From assembly GCA_030639555.1 (NCBI GenBank), contig DAOWCM010000012.1, forward strand, positions 1 to 18,451: 18,451 bases of DNA, read 5' to 3'. This stretch comes from Candidatus Eiseniibacteriota bacterium. Lineage in GTDB: Bacteria > Joyebacterota > Joyebacteria > Joyebacterales > Joyebacteraceae. The translations under genes and the position numbers were made by a program. The notes under the pieces were generated by a model. It worked only from the letters and a program-made list of their open reading frames with translations. It did no database searches and was not told the origin of the DNA. The first letter of the stretch is position 1. Each line of letters begins with the position of its first letter. Positions 7,278 through 14,236 of the stretch are shown here, piece after piece.

Positions 7278-9748
7278 CCCACGCCACGGCACGCGCGGCA
7301 CGCACCGTCGAGATCGGGGGAGTGGGAGACGATGCGCTCCGGCAGACGCTGGATGCGGCCGGGTTGACCTTCACGCTGGATGAGGCCAGGCGGATCGTCG
7401 AGCTTCTGGGCCGAGACCCCACGGTCGTAGAGGCCAACATCTTCAACACGATGTGGAGCGAGCACTGCTCCTACAAGAGCTCACGCGCGGTCCTCAAGGA
7501 GTACCTTCCCACGGAGGCATCCAACGTCGTGCTCGGTCCCGGCGAGGACGCCGGGGTCGTGCGCTTCTGTGAGGTCGACGGGAAGAGCTACTGCATAGCC
7601 CTCGCGCACGAGAGCCACAATCACCCTTCTCAGGTCGTTCCTAACGAGGGCGCCGCCACCGGCATCGGGGGCATCGTCCGCGATGTCTACTGCATGGGCG
7701 CCGACGTCATCGGCGTGCTCGACCCGCTCCGGTTCGGCGACCCTAACGGGCGCCACGCGGAGCGAACGCGTGAGATAATCCACGGCGTGGTCGAGGGCAT
7801 CTGGCAGTACGGTAACGCATTGGGCGTCCCCAATCTGGGCGGCGACGTCTACTTCGACGAATCGTTCGACGAGAACTGCCTGGTCAACGTCGTGGCAGTG
7901 GGGCTCCTGGAAGAAGGCGACATGGTGCGGAGTCGGGCGCCGGCGGAGGCAACGGACGTGCCTTACGACCTGGTGCTCGTCGGCAAGCCGACCGACCCCT
8001 CCGGGTTCGGCGGCGCGACGTTCGCGTCTCGCGTACTGGACGAAGAGAAAGCGCTGGACGACAAGTACGCCGTCCAGGTGCCTGACCCCTTCCTCAAGCG
8101 CATGCTGACCGTGGCGACACAGGAGGTCATGAAGCTCCTCAATGCGCGCGGCGTGCCCTTCGGCTACAAGGACCTTGGCGCGGGCGGCATCGCCTGCGTA
8201 ACGTCCGAGCTGGGTGCGGCGGCGCTGCTCGGGGTGCGCGTTGATCTCTCCAGGGTCCCGGTGGCTGAGGGTGGGCTTCTGCCGGAGGTCATTGCGTGCT
8301 CCGAGACGCAGGAACGCTACTGTCTGGTCGTGCCGCGTGAGTTCTCCGCCGAGGTCGTGCGGATCTTCAACGAGGACTTCGAGCTTCCGGAGCTGTGTAA
8401 CGGCGCCGCCGCGGTCGTTGTGGGCGAGGTCATCCCGGAGCCCAGGTTCATCCTCGAGCACGAGGGGACGGTGGTCTGCGACGCCTCGACGGAGCAGATA
8501 ACGGCCGGGGTCTGCTACGACCGTGCGCATCGGCGCCACGTGCGGGAGGTTCCGGAGGTCGGGATCCCGGGAAAGATCGACGTCGCTGATGCGGTTCTTA
8601 GGGTTCTCGCATCGGCGAACATCGCGTCGAGGGAGCACGTATACAGGCACTACGACAGCGAGGTGAAGGGCAACACGGTCATCAGGCCGGGCGAGGCCGA
8701 CGCCTGTGTGGTCGCACCGATCCCAGGCTCGCGTGTCGGCATGGCCATCGCGGTGGACGGCAACCCGTTCCTCGCGGCGCTCAGTCCATACGAGGCGGGC
8801 GCGGCGGCGGTCGCGGAGGCGGTGCGCAACGTCGCTGCCGTTGGGGCCGTTCCCATCGCGCTCACCGACTGTCTGAACTTCGGCAATCCGGAGATCGAGG
8901 AGGTCTTCCAGGACTTCGTCGATGCGGTGCGCGGTATCGGCGACGCGGCGCGCGGCATCGGCATGAAGGACACAGACGAGCCCATTCCCGTCATCTCGGG
9001 GAACGTCAGCTTCTACAACCAGTCGTCCGCGGGCAGCGCGGTCCTTCCGTCGCCCATCGTCTGCGCGGTCGGGCGCGTACCCGACATCGCACGTCACGCG
9101 ACAGTCGGCATGAAGTCGGCCGGCAGCAGAATACTCCTCGTGGGGGAGCGGCACGGCGAGCTCGGAGCGTCGGCGTTCATGACGACCGTGGCCGGCGGAG
9201 TCGGCGCCGGGCCGCCGCATGTCCGGGTGGACGAGGAGCGGGCGATGATGGCCGCTGTGACGGATCTCATCGAGGCGGGACTCGTGCGGTCGTGCCATGA
9301 CATCTCTGACGGGGGCATGGTGGTGGCGCTCGCGGAGATGCTGTTCGGCTCGTCGCCGGATATCGAGGTGGGGGCGGAGATCGACCTCGGCGCGGTCGTG
9401 CCCGAGGGCACGGGCGGAGCGCCGGCGGGCGGTGGTGTCTCAGGTGCCGGCGGACGCGGCGCAGGCGGAGGCGGAGGCGGGGGCGGCGGACGCGGCGCAG
9501 GCGATGCGCTTGCGGTGTGCGAGCTGCTCTTCTGCGAGAACGGGGGGTACCTCCTCGAGGTGGACCCCGCTGATGTTGCGCGCGCGGTCGCCGTGCTCAC
9601 GAAACGCGGCGCCTGGCACGCGGAGATCGGGCGGACGACAGCGACGAGTGGGCTGGTCGTGCGCGAGGACGGAGTTGGCGATACCGTGCTGTCGGAGGAC
9701 GCGATGAGCGCGGCGTGGCTGAACGGTGCGACAGAGGTGATGCTGTGA
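7274..9748 (+). CDS. purL: Phosphoribosylformylglycinamidine synthase subunit PurL
   Basis: 824 residues. PurL is the ATP-dependent synthetase half of FGAM synthetase in purine synthesis, converting FGAR to FGAM with ammonia from PurQ. Start TTG at 7274 is preceded by AGGAGG at 7261-7266 with a 7-nt gap and overlaps the htrA stop. Landmarks: catalytic-region MWSEHCSYKSS near 57-67, ESHNHPSQV near 115, GGIVRDVYCMGA near 135-146, GAGGIACVTSE near 303-313, LTDCLNFGNPE near 531, SGNVSFYNQ near 576, and CHDISDGGMVVALAEM near 675. The small PurL type is usually about 720-760 residues. Much of the excess is a Gly-rich insertion at about residues 713-746, just before the AVCELLFCENGGYLLEV strand. The 3' end lies within a 41-bp tandem duplication. 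PurQ and a PurS-like protein follow directly, so the complete three-part enzyme is encoded together. Confidence 0.97.
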   Translation: MTHATARAARTVEIGGVGDDALRQTLDAAGLTFTLDEARRIVELLGRDPTVVEANIFNTMWSEHCSYKSSRAVLKEYLPTEASNVVLGPGEDAGVVRFCEVDGKSYCIALAHESHNHPSQVVPNEGAATGIGGIVRDVYCMGADVIGVLDPLRFGDPNGRHAERTREIIHGVVEGIWQYGNALGVPNLGGDVYFDESFDENCLVNVVAVGLLEEGDMVRSRAPAEATDVPYDLVLVGKPTDPSGFGGATFASRVLDEEKALDDKYAVQVPDPFLKRMLTVATQEVMKLLNARGVPFGYKDLGAGGIACVTSELGAAALLGVRVDLSRVPVAEGGLLPEVIACSETQERYCLVVPREFSAEVVRIFNEDFELPELCNGAAAVVVGEVIPEPRFILEHEGTVVCDASTEQITAGVCYDRAHRRHVREVPEVGIPGKIDVADAVLRVLASANIASREHVYRHYDSEVKGNTVIRPGEADACVVAPIPGSRVGMAIAVDGNPFLAALSPYEAGAAAVAEAVRNVAAVGAVPIALTDCLNFGNPEIEEVFQDFVDAVRGIGDAARGIGMKDTDEPIPVISGNVSFYNQSSAGSAVLPSPIVCAVGRVPDIARHATVGMKSAGSRILLVGERHGELGASAFMTTVAGGVGAGPPHVRVDEERAMMAAVTDLIEAGLVRSCHDISDGGMVVALAEMLFGSSPDIEVGAEIDLGAVVPEGTGGAPAGGGVSGAGGRGAGGGGGGGGGRGAGDALAVCELLFCENGGYLLEVDPADVARAVAVLTKRGAWHAEIGRTTATSGLVVREDGVGDTVLSEDAMSAAWLNGATEVML
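9448..9503 (+). repeat. In-frame 36-bp-offset direct repeat encoding a poly-Gly insertion in PurL
   Basis: A 20-bp sequence (CGGCGGACGCGGCGCAGGCG) occurs at 9448-9467 and again at 9484-9503. The offset is 36 bp, exactly 12 codons. The space between is filled with GGCGGAG-type units. It encodes Gly-Ala-Arg-rich residues in a loop of PurL, so it looks like an in-frame slippage product. Confidence 0.85.
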
Positions 9749-9792
9749 GCGCGGCGTGGCTGAACGGTGCGACAGAGGTGATGCTGTGAGCG
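9705..9792 (+). repeat. 41-bp tandem duplication across the purL-purQ junction
   Basis: The 41-bp unit starting at 9706 (GAGCGCGGCGTGGCTGAACG..) is repeated without change at 9747-9787. The six bases TGAGCG occur at 9705, 9746 and 9787, at both ends of each unit. Copy 1 encodes the last codons of PurL. Copy 2 lies after the stop and supplies the spacer, the AGAGGTG site and the GTG start of purQ. A single-copy ancestor would have had the stop and start overlapping as GTGA. Confidence 0.95.
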
Positions 9793-10622
9793 GATCGAGA
9801 CCTGACATAGCCGTCCTGAGATTCCCTGGCATGAACTGCGAGGAGGAGACGCGCAGGTCGGTTCTCGCGGCCGGGGCGTCGTGCGACATTTTCATGTGGA
9901 ACGGTCCAACTTCGAGGCTGGAGGAGTACGACGGGTATGTGCTGCCGGGCGGCTTCTCGTATCAGGACCGTGTCCGCGCGGGCGCCATCGCGGCGAAGGA
10001 CCGGGTCGTGGACTGCCTGTACGAGCAGGCCGAAGCGGGCAAACCGGTCATCGGCATCTGCAACGGCGCGCAGATCCTGATCGAGGCCGGCATGGTGCCG
10101 GGCATCAGGGCCGGCAGCGTCGAGATGGGACTCGCTCACAACATCATGCCCGACAGGGACGGGTACTACACCCGGTGGACGCATCTCGTGGTCGCGCACC
10201 GGGAGTCCTGCGCGACGGCCGCCTTGAAGCCGGCGGAGACGGTTCCGATACCGGTGGCACATGCTGAGGGCAGGTTCGTCACCACGGAGGAGGGCCTGGT
10301 CGACCGGCTCTTCGAGGCCGGACAGGTGGTCCTGACCTACGGGGCGCCTGACGGCACGCCGGCCAGAGGTTTTCCTGACAATCCCAATGGTTCTTCGAGG
10401 AACATCGCAGGTATCTCGAATCCCTCTGGCAACGTCGTGGCGATGATGCCGCACCCGGAACGCTCCTCCTGGATGTTCCAGCTGCCCGAGAACCTTCCCG
10501 GCGAGTGGGGCCGCCGTCGGCGCGAGGCCGCGGACGGAGACGCGCTCTTCGGGGCGGGCCCGGGGCTGGGTGTCATGTCCTCGCTCGTGCGTTTCATCGA
10601 GAACAGCGGGAGGGAGGCCTGA
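9786..10622 (+). CDS. purQ: Phosphoribosylformylglycinamidine synthase subunit PurQ (glutaminase)
   Basis: 278 residues from the GTG at 9786. PurQ hydrolyses glutamine and passes ammonia to PurL. The N-terminus PDIAVLRFPGMNCEEET matches the family. The class I glutamine amidotransferase triad is C92 (GICNGAQIL), H223 and E225 (MPHPER). The oxyanion region LPGGFSYQDRVRAGAI is near 53-68. An alternative GTG at 9756 would add ten residues encoded by the duplicated DNA and is less likely. The protein is about 50 residues longer than the ~227-residue Bacillus type. The extra part is a C-terminal extension after PHPER (WMFQLPENLP... to GPGLGVMSSLVRF), which looks like the longer PurQ variant rather than a fusion. 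It ends directly against the purS-like gene. Confidence 0.95.
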   Translation: MSGSRPDIAVLRFPGMNCEEETRRSVLAAGASCDIFMWNGPTSRLEEYDGYVLPGGFSYQDRVRAGAIAAKDRVVDCLYEQAEAGKPVIGICNGAQILIEAGMVPGIRAGSVEMGLAHNIMPDRDGYYTRWTHLVVAHRESCATAALKPAETVPIPVAHAEGRFVTTEEGLVDRLFEAGQVVLTYGAPDGTPARGFPDNPNGSSRNIAGISNPSGNVVAMMPHPERSSWMFQLPENLPGEWGRRRREAADGDALFGAGPGLGVMSSLVRFIENSGREA

Positions 10623-11261
10623 GTGGCCGCGAGACACAGCTTCTTCCTCAGTGTTGAGCTCAAGGCGACCGGCAACGAGGCGCGCTCCGCGCTCGAGGCT
10701 CTACAAGAAAAGATGGGCCTCAGGGAGCATGTGCGCGACCTCGCCCGCGAGGATCTCTGGGAGATAGAGGTCGATGCCAGGACGGCCGCGGGCGCACGAG
10801 AGACCATTGAGCAGCTTGTCAGGACCACGAACCTCTTCGCGAACCCCAACAAGCACAAGTACACGCTGGCGGACGCGGGTGGGGCGGAGCCTGGTCGCGA
10901 CCGTGGCGAACCCGGTTCACACGGTCCCGGGCGCGGCTCAGACGGCGCGGCGTCCTGGGCGGCGGGTCTTGAGGACGATGAGGTGGCTGTCGTCGTGACC
11001 GACCGCGAAAGCGCCGAGGGAGAGTCAGTTCTCTCCGCGATACGCCGGATAGGCGTCGATGACGTCGTCAGCATCAGGAGATGGACCCGCTGGCGCATAC
11101 GTCTGGCCGAGCCGCCGACGCGCGGCGACCCCGAGGTCCTCGCGCTCATCAGAAAGATAGGGGTTGCGACGGGACGGCGGGACGGGCTTCTCTCCAATCC
11201 GCACTCGCAGATCTCACGTGCGATCCTGCCCTGGGGCGAGGAAAAGGTCTTGGCGGCCTGA
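10623..11261 (+). CDS. purS: PurS-like protein with two PurS-type domains in tandem
   Basis: 212 residues; GTG start directly after the purQ stop, with GGGAGG at 10612-10617. PurS is normally an 80-85-residue protein that bridges PurQ and PurL. The first ~82 residues have the PurS pattern: strand FFLSVELK, a helix of about 20 residues, strand DLWEIEVDA, a helix TAAGARETIEQLVR, then LFANPNKHKYTL. A Gly/Asp/Arg-rich linker follows at about 84-117. Residues ~118-205 repeat the same order: strand EVAVVVTD, helix, strand WRIRLAE, helix, then LLSNPHSQIS. The shared '(F/S)NP' ending supports a duplicated fold. The second half has lost most sequence identity, so its domain call is by pattern only. 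Adjacency to purL and purQ makes the FGAM synthetase role very likely. It is the last gene before a promoter-bearing gap. Confidence 0.8.
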   Translation: MAARHSFFLSVELKATGNEARSALEALQEKMGLREHVRDLAREDLWEIEVDARTAAGARETIEQLVRTTNLFANPNKHKYTLADAGGAEPGRDRGEPGSHGPGRGSDGAASWAAGLEDDEVAVVVTDRESAEGESVLSAIRRIGVDDVVSIRRWTRWRIRLAEPPTRGDPEVLALIRKIGVATGRRDGLLSNPHSQISRAILPWGEEKVLAA

Positions 11262-11278
11262 CCCGCTCGTGATAGATT
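11250..11278 (+). promoter_or_regulatory. Candidate sigma70-type promoter for the ferredoxin oxidoreductase operon
   Basis: TTGGCG (11250-11255) and TAGATT (11273-11278) are separated by 17 nt; each matches four of six consensus bases. The -10 lies in the only AT-rich patch of the 108-nt gap 11262-11369, and the -35 overlaps the 3' end of the purS-like gene. Predicted transcription start is near 11285, leaving a leader of about 85 nt. A second -10-like TATGGT at 11337 has no good -35. No clear terminator for the purine genes was seen in this gap. Confidence 0.5.
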
Positions 11279-11369
11279 GTTTAAGCTTTAGGGCCTTTCC
11301 AAACTCGGGGCCGTTCCTGCGGCGCCCAGAGGTTGCTATGGTACCAGCTCTCGTCAAGGGGGGTCAGGA

Positions 11370-11573
11370 GTGCCGAAGATCGTCGTCGATCCTGAGCGGT
11401 GCAAGGGCTGCGGCTACTGCGTCGACGCCTGCCCGCAGAAGATCCTGAGGCTCGCAGAGAGTCTCAACAGCATGGGCTATCATCCCGTCGAGTGCTTCGA
11501 CATGGAAAAGTGCACCGGGTGCACCTTCTGCGCGTTGATGTGCCCCGACCTGGCCATCGAGGTCTACAAGTAG
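11370..11573 (+). CDS. 2x[4Fe-4S] ferredoxin subunit (delta) of 2-oxoacid:ferredoxin oxidoreductase
   Basis: 67 residues, GTG start with a GGGGGG/AGGAG purine run just upstream (11358-11369). Two complete cluster motifs are visible: C11, C14, C17, C21 (CKGCGYCVDACP) and C48, C51, C54, C58 (CTGCTFCALMCP). Each binds one [4Fe-4S] cluster. A free Cys, C42, lies between them. Proteins of this length and pattern are the delta subunits (KorD/VorD type) that carry electrons from the thiamine active site to free ferredoxin. It is the first gene of a four-gene set, 16 nt before the alpha subunit, matching the delta-alpha-beta-gamma order. Confidence 0.92.
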   Translation: MPKIVVDPERCKGCGYCVDACPQKILRLAESLNSMGYHPVECFDMEKCTGCTFCALMCPDLAIEVYK

Positions 11574-11589
11574 GAAGCGGAGGAGCCGA

Positions 11590-12696
11590 ATGAGCGAGAA
11601 GATCCCCATCGGTGAGAAGGTGTTGATGAAGGGGAACGAGGCCATGGGAGAGGCCGCCGTCCAGGCGGGCTGCATGGCCTACTACGGCTATCCCATCACG
11701 CCACAGAATGAGCTCACCGCCTATATGTCGAGGAGAATGCTGGAGGAGGGGCGGGTATTCATCCAGACGGAGAGCGAGATAGCGGCGATCAACATGTGCT
11801 ACGGTACCGCGGCCGTCGGGGAACGCTGCATGACGTCGTCCTCAAGCCCGGGCATCAGCCTGAAGCAGGAGGGCATCTCGTACATGGCGTGCGCCGAGCT
11901 TCCGGTCTTCTACGTCAACGTCAACCGTGGCGGTCCGGGCTTAGGCAACATCTCCCCGGCGCAGTCGGACTACTTCCAGTCGACGCGCGGCGGCGGACAC
12001 GGCGACTACCGCGTCATAGTGTTCGGCCCGACCAACGTGCAGGAGCTCTACGATTTCACGATGCTCGGGTTCGACCTCGCGGACAAGTACCGCATGCCGA
12101 CGATGATCCAGGCCGACGGCATCCTCGGGCAGATGATGGAGCCGCTCGTGCTCCGCGAGTACAAGCCCCTGCCTGACCTGCCGTCCAAGGCGGACTGGAG
12201 GCTGGGCGACCCCGCGACCAAGGACCCGATCCTCATCACGTCGCTTATCCTCAACGTCCCGGGCATGGAGCAGCGGAATCTCGACCTCTTCCACAAGTAC
12301 GAAGAGATCACGAAGAACGAGACGCGCTACGAAGAGGTGGACACGGACGACGCCGACATCGTCATCGTGGCCTACGGCACCGCGGCGCGAATCGCGCGCT
12401 CCGCGATGGAACAGGCCCGCGAGAAGGGCATGAAGGTCGGCCTCTTCCGCCCGATAACGCTGTGGCCGTTCCCTTCCGAGCCGCTGAGCAAGCTTGCGGA
12501 CCGGGTGGAGAACATGCTCGTGGTCGAGCTGTCGCTGGGACAGATGTGGGAGGACGTGAGGATGGCGACCGGGTGCAAGACGAAGGTCCACCTGCACGGC
12601 CGGACGGCCGGCGGAGTCCCGGAGCAGGTGGACATCATCGAGCACCTCCAAAAGGCGCTCGATTCGAAGGGCGACGAGATCGTGAGGAACTTCTAG
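11590..12696 (+). CDS. vorB: 2-oxoacid:ferredoxin oxidoreductase subunit alpha (VorB/KorA type)
   Basis: 368 residues, ATG start with GGAGGAG at 11579-11585. The alpha subunit forms the pyrimidine-binding half of the thiamine site and binds CoA. The N-terminus KVLMKGNEAMGEAAVQAGCM with YYGYPITPQNEL is typical. ESEIAAINMCYGTAAVGER and SSSSPGISLKQEGISYMA follow, then a glycine-rich NRGGPGLG and TRGGGHGDYR. A C-terminal transketolase-like domain (IVAYGTAARIARSAMEQAREKGMKVGLFRPITLWPFP) ends the protein. Sequence style resembles subunits named VorB (branched-chain 2-oxoacids), but 2-oxoglutarate (Kor) enzymes share it, so the substrate is not fixed. The enzyme oxidatively decarboxylates a 2-oxoacid to an acyl-CoA and reduces ferredoxin; it is oxygen-sensitive in most hosts. 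Confidence 0.92.
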   Translation: MSEKIPIGEKVLMKGNEAMGEAAVQAGCMAYYGYPITPQNELTAYMSRRMLEEGRVFIQTESEIAAINMCYGTAAVGERCMTSSSSPGISLKQEGISYMACAELPVFYVNVNRGGPGLGNISPAQSDYFQSTRGGGHGDYRVIVFGPTNVQELYDFTMLGFDLADKYRMPTMIQADGILGQMMEPLVLREYKPLPDLPSKADWRLGDPATKDPILITSLILNVPGMEQRNLDLFHKYEEITKNETRYEEVDTDDADIVIVAYGTAARIARSAMEQAREKGMKVGLFRPITLWPFPSEPLSKLADRVENMLVVELSLGQMWEDVRMATGCKTKVHLHGRTAGGVPEQVDIIEHLQKALDSKGDEIVRNF

Positions 12697-12788
12697 CGGG
12701 TGAGGGGACGGGCGCGTCTGCCTGCCAAAGCGGGCGAGTCGCCACTCCAGAAACTCTGACCGCTTGCAGCACTTCAGGAGGAGAGCCA

Positions 12789-13535
12789 ATGGAAAAGGTC
12801 TTCGCGATGCCGGAGGCGATGAAGGATGCAGAGACGTTCTACTGCCCGGGCTGCGGGCACGGCGTCGCGCACCGCATCGTCGCGGAACTGGTGGACGAGT
12901 TCGGTCTCAGGGAGAGGACGATAGGGATCGCGCCCGTGGGGTGCTCGGTCTTTGCCGACCTCTACTGGAACTTCGACGTGATCTCGGCGGCGCACGGTCG
13001 GGCGGCGGCGGTGGCGACGGGTATGTCGAGAGCGAAGCCCGACTGCTTCGTTATCAGTTATCAGGGCGACGGTGACCTCGCGGCCATCGGCACGGCAGAG
13101 ACAGTGCACGCGGCCAACCGAGGCGAGAGCTTCGTCACCGTGTTCGTCAACAACGCGATCTACGGGATGACGGGCGGGCAGATGGCGCCGACCACGCTTA
13201 TCGGCCAACCGTCCACGACCTGCCAGCTCGGGCGCGACCCCTCCATCGCCGGGTATCCAATCCGCGTGTGCGAGCTGCTCCAGACTCTTGGTGGCGCAGC
13301 GTATCTGGCGCGCAGTTCTGTGGACTCGCCCAAGAACGTCATGGCGACCAAGAAGCACCTCAGGAAGGCTTTCCAGCTCGTCCTCGACAAGAAGGGCTAC
13401 AGTCTGGTCGAGATCGTGTCACCGTGTCCGACCAACTGGGGCATGAATCCGCCCGAGGCCTTGAAGTGGCTGAAGGAGAACATGCTGGACTACTACGAGC
13501 TGGGCGTCTTCAAGGACGTCACGGCCGAGAGCTAG
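12789..13535 (+). CDS. 2-oxoacid:ferredoxin oxidoreductase subunit beta (thiamine pyrophosphate-binding)
   Basis: 248 residues from the ATG at 12789, with AGGAGG at 12776-12781. The frame is open further upstream, but that part overlaps the alpha subunit and lacks family sequence. The protein starts with a CPGCGHG motif (C19, C22, H24). The TPP/Mg motif runs from G93-D94-G95 (GDGDLAAIG) to N121-N122 (VFVNNAIYGMTGG), the standard ~28-residue spacing. The C-terminal half includes TTCQLG and LVEIVSPCPTNW, common in KorB/VorA proteins. It pairs with the alpha subunit to form the catalytic site. The 92-nt gap before it (12697-12788) holds only a weak imperfect hairpin (12720-12735) and no promoter that I can support. 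Confidence 0.93.
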   Translation: MEKVFAMPEAMKDAETFYCPGCGHGVAHRIVAELVDEFGLRERTIGIAPVGCSVFADLYWNFDVISAAHGRAAAVATGMSRAKPDCFVISYQGDGDLAAIGTAETVHAANRGESFVTVFVNNAIYGMTGGQMAPTTLIGQPSTTCQLGRDPSIAGYPIRVCELLQTLGGAAYLARSSVDSPKNVMATKKHLRKAFQLVLDKKGYSLVEIVSPCPTNWGMNPPEALKWLKENMLDYYELGVFKDVTAES

Positions 13536-13589
13536 TCGGTAAGGGACGTCGTGCAGGCCGGACGCTCGAGGAAGACAGGGAGACATCGG

Positions 13590-14129
13590 ATGACACAGAA
13601 GATCAGGTGCGCGGGTTTCGGAGGACAGGGAATCGTCCTGATGGGACGGCTCATCGCCTATTCGGCCATGGTGGAAGACAAGCACACGACATTCTTTCCG
13701 CAGTACGGGGCGGCGATGCGGGGCGGGACGGCGAACTGCTCGGTGATAGTTGCGGACGGGGAGATAGCCGCTCCGACGGTGGAGGAGCCGGACGTCGTGC
13801 TCATTATGAACGGGCCGTCGCTGGACAAGTTCGAGGACACGGTGAAACCCGGGGGCTGGATCTTCTACAATTCCTCGCTCATCGAGCGCGAGGTCAAGCG
13901 GGACGACGTGAACGTCTTCAAGGTCGCGGCCAACGAGATCGCCGACGAAGTCGGCTCGGCCAAGGCGGCGAACATGGTGATGCTGGGCGCCTTCGTGCAG
14001 AAGCTCGGCACGATAGGACTCGATACGCTCTCGACCAGGTCGCTCGATGCCCAGATGCATGGCAAGAGCGCGCAGGTGATGGAACTCAACCGCAAGGCGC
14101 TCAAGCGAGGCGCTTCACTCGCCGAGTAG
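13590..14129 (+). CDS. 2-oxoacid:ferredoxin oxidoreductase subunit gamma
   Basis: 179 residues from the ATG at 13590, with GGGAG at 13578-13582. A GTG at 13551 in the same frame would add 13 Arg-rich residues unlike the family and is rejected as start. The N-terminus IRCAGFGGQGIVLMGRLIA is the hallmark of the gamma subunit. It is followed by FFPQYGAAMRGGTANCSVIV near 36-56 and AANMVMLGAFVQKLG near 128-142. It completes the delta-alpha-beta-gamma set; the 54-nt gap before it (13536-13589) is featureless. The next gap contains a strong hairpin. Confidence 0.93.
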   Translation: MTQKIRCAGFGGQGIVLMGRLIAYSAMVEDKHTTFFPQYGAAMRGGTANCSVIVADGEIAAPTVEEPDVVLIMNGPSLDKFEDTVKPGGWIFYNSSLIEREVKRDDVNVFKVAANEIADEVGSAKAANMVMLGAFVQKLGTIGLDTLSTRSLDAQMHGKSAQVMELNRKALKRGASLAE

Positions 14130-14153
14130 GTCCGCGGCGCGACTCGCGGCATG

Positions 14154-14177
14154 GACGGCCGGCGGTTGCCGGCCGTC
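14154..14177 (+). terminator. Strong hairpin between the oxidoreductase operon and the radical SAM gene
   Basis: A perfect 10-bp stem, GACGGCCGGC/GCCGGCCGTC, closes a four-base GGTT loop. It sits 24 nt after the gamma-subunit stop. No T-run follows (ACGCGCAGG), so it is not a standard intrinsic terminator. It could be a U-less terminator, a 3' end stabiliser against exonucleases, or a pause site. The remaining part of the 107-nt gap (14130-14236) shows no promoter I can support. Confidence 0.5.
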
Positions 14178-14236
14178 ACGCGCAGGCTCCAGGCGAGGGC
14201 CCTGCACCGCGGGCAACGGTAAGGCAGGTCGTGCAC

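Noticed and set aside
9756..9785. Earlier GTG start for purQ
   Set aside because: The ten extra residues are encoded by the duplicated copy of the purL end, and family members begin near PDIAVLRFPG; the GTG at 9786 has its own AGAGGTG site.
11337..11342. TATGGT as a -10 element for the ferredoxin gene
   Set aside because: The sequence 17-18 nt upstream (TTCCTG/GTTCCT) is a poor -35; the pair at 11250-11278 is better spaced and better matched.
12697..12788. Hairpin in the gap before the beta subunit (12720-12735)
   Set aside because: Only six pairs including a G-T wobble, with no T-run; too weak to call a terminator or regulatory element.
13268..14236. Upstream extension of the radical SAM frame, open from 13268 and giving 1241 residues
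   Set aside because: The extra 323 codons lie in another frame of the oxidoreductase beta and gamma genes, are Arg/Gly-rich and resemble no family; the protein begins at 14237.
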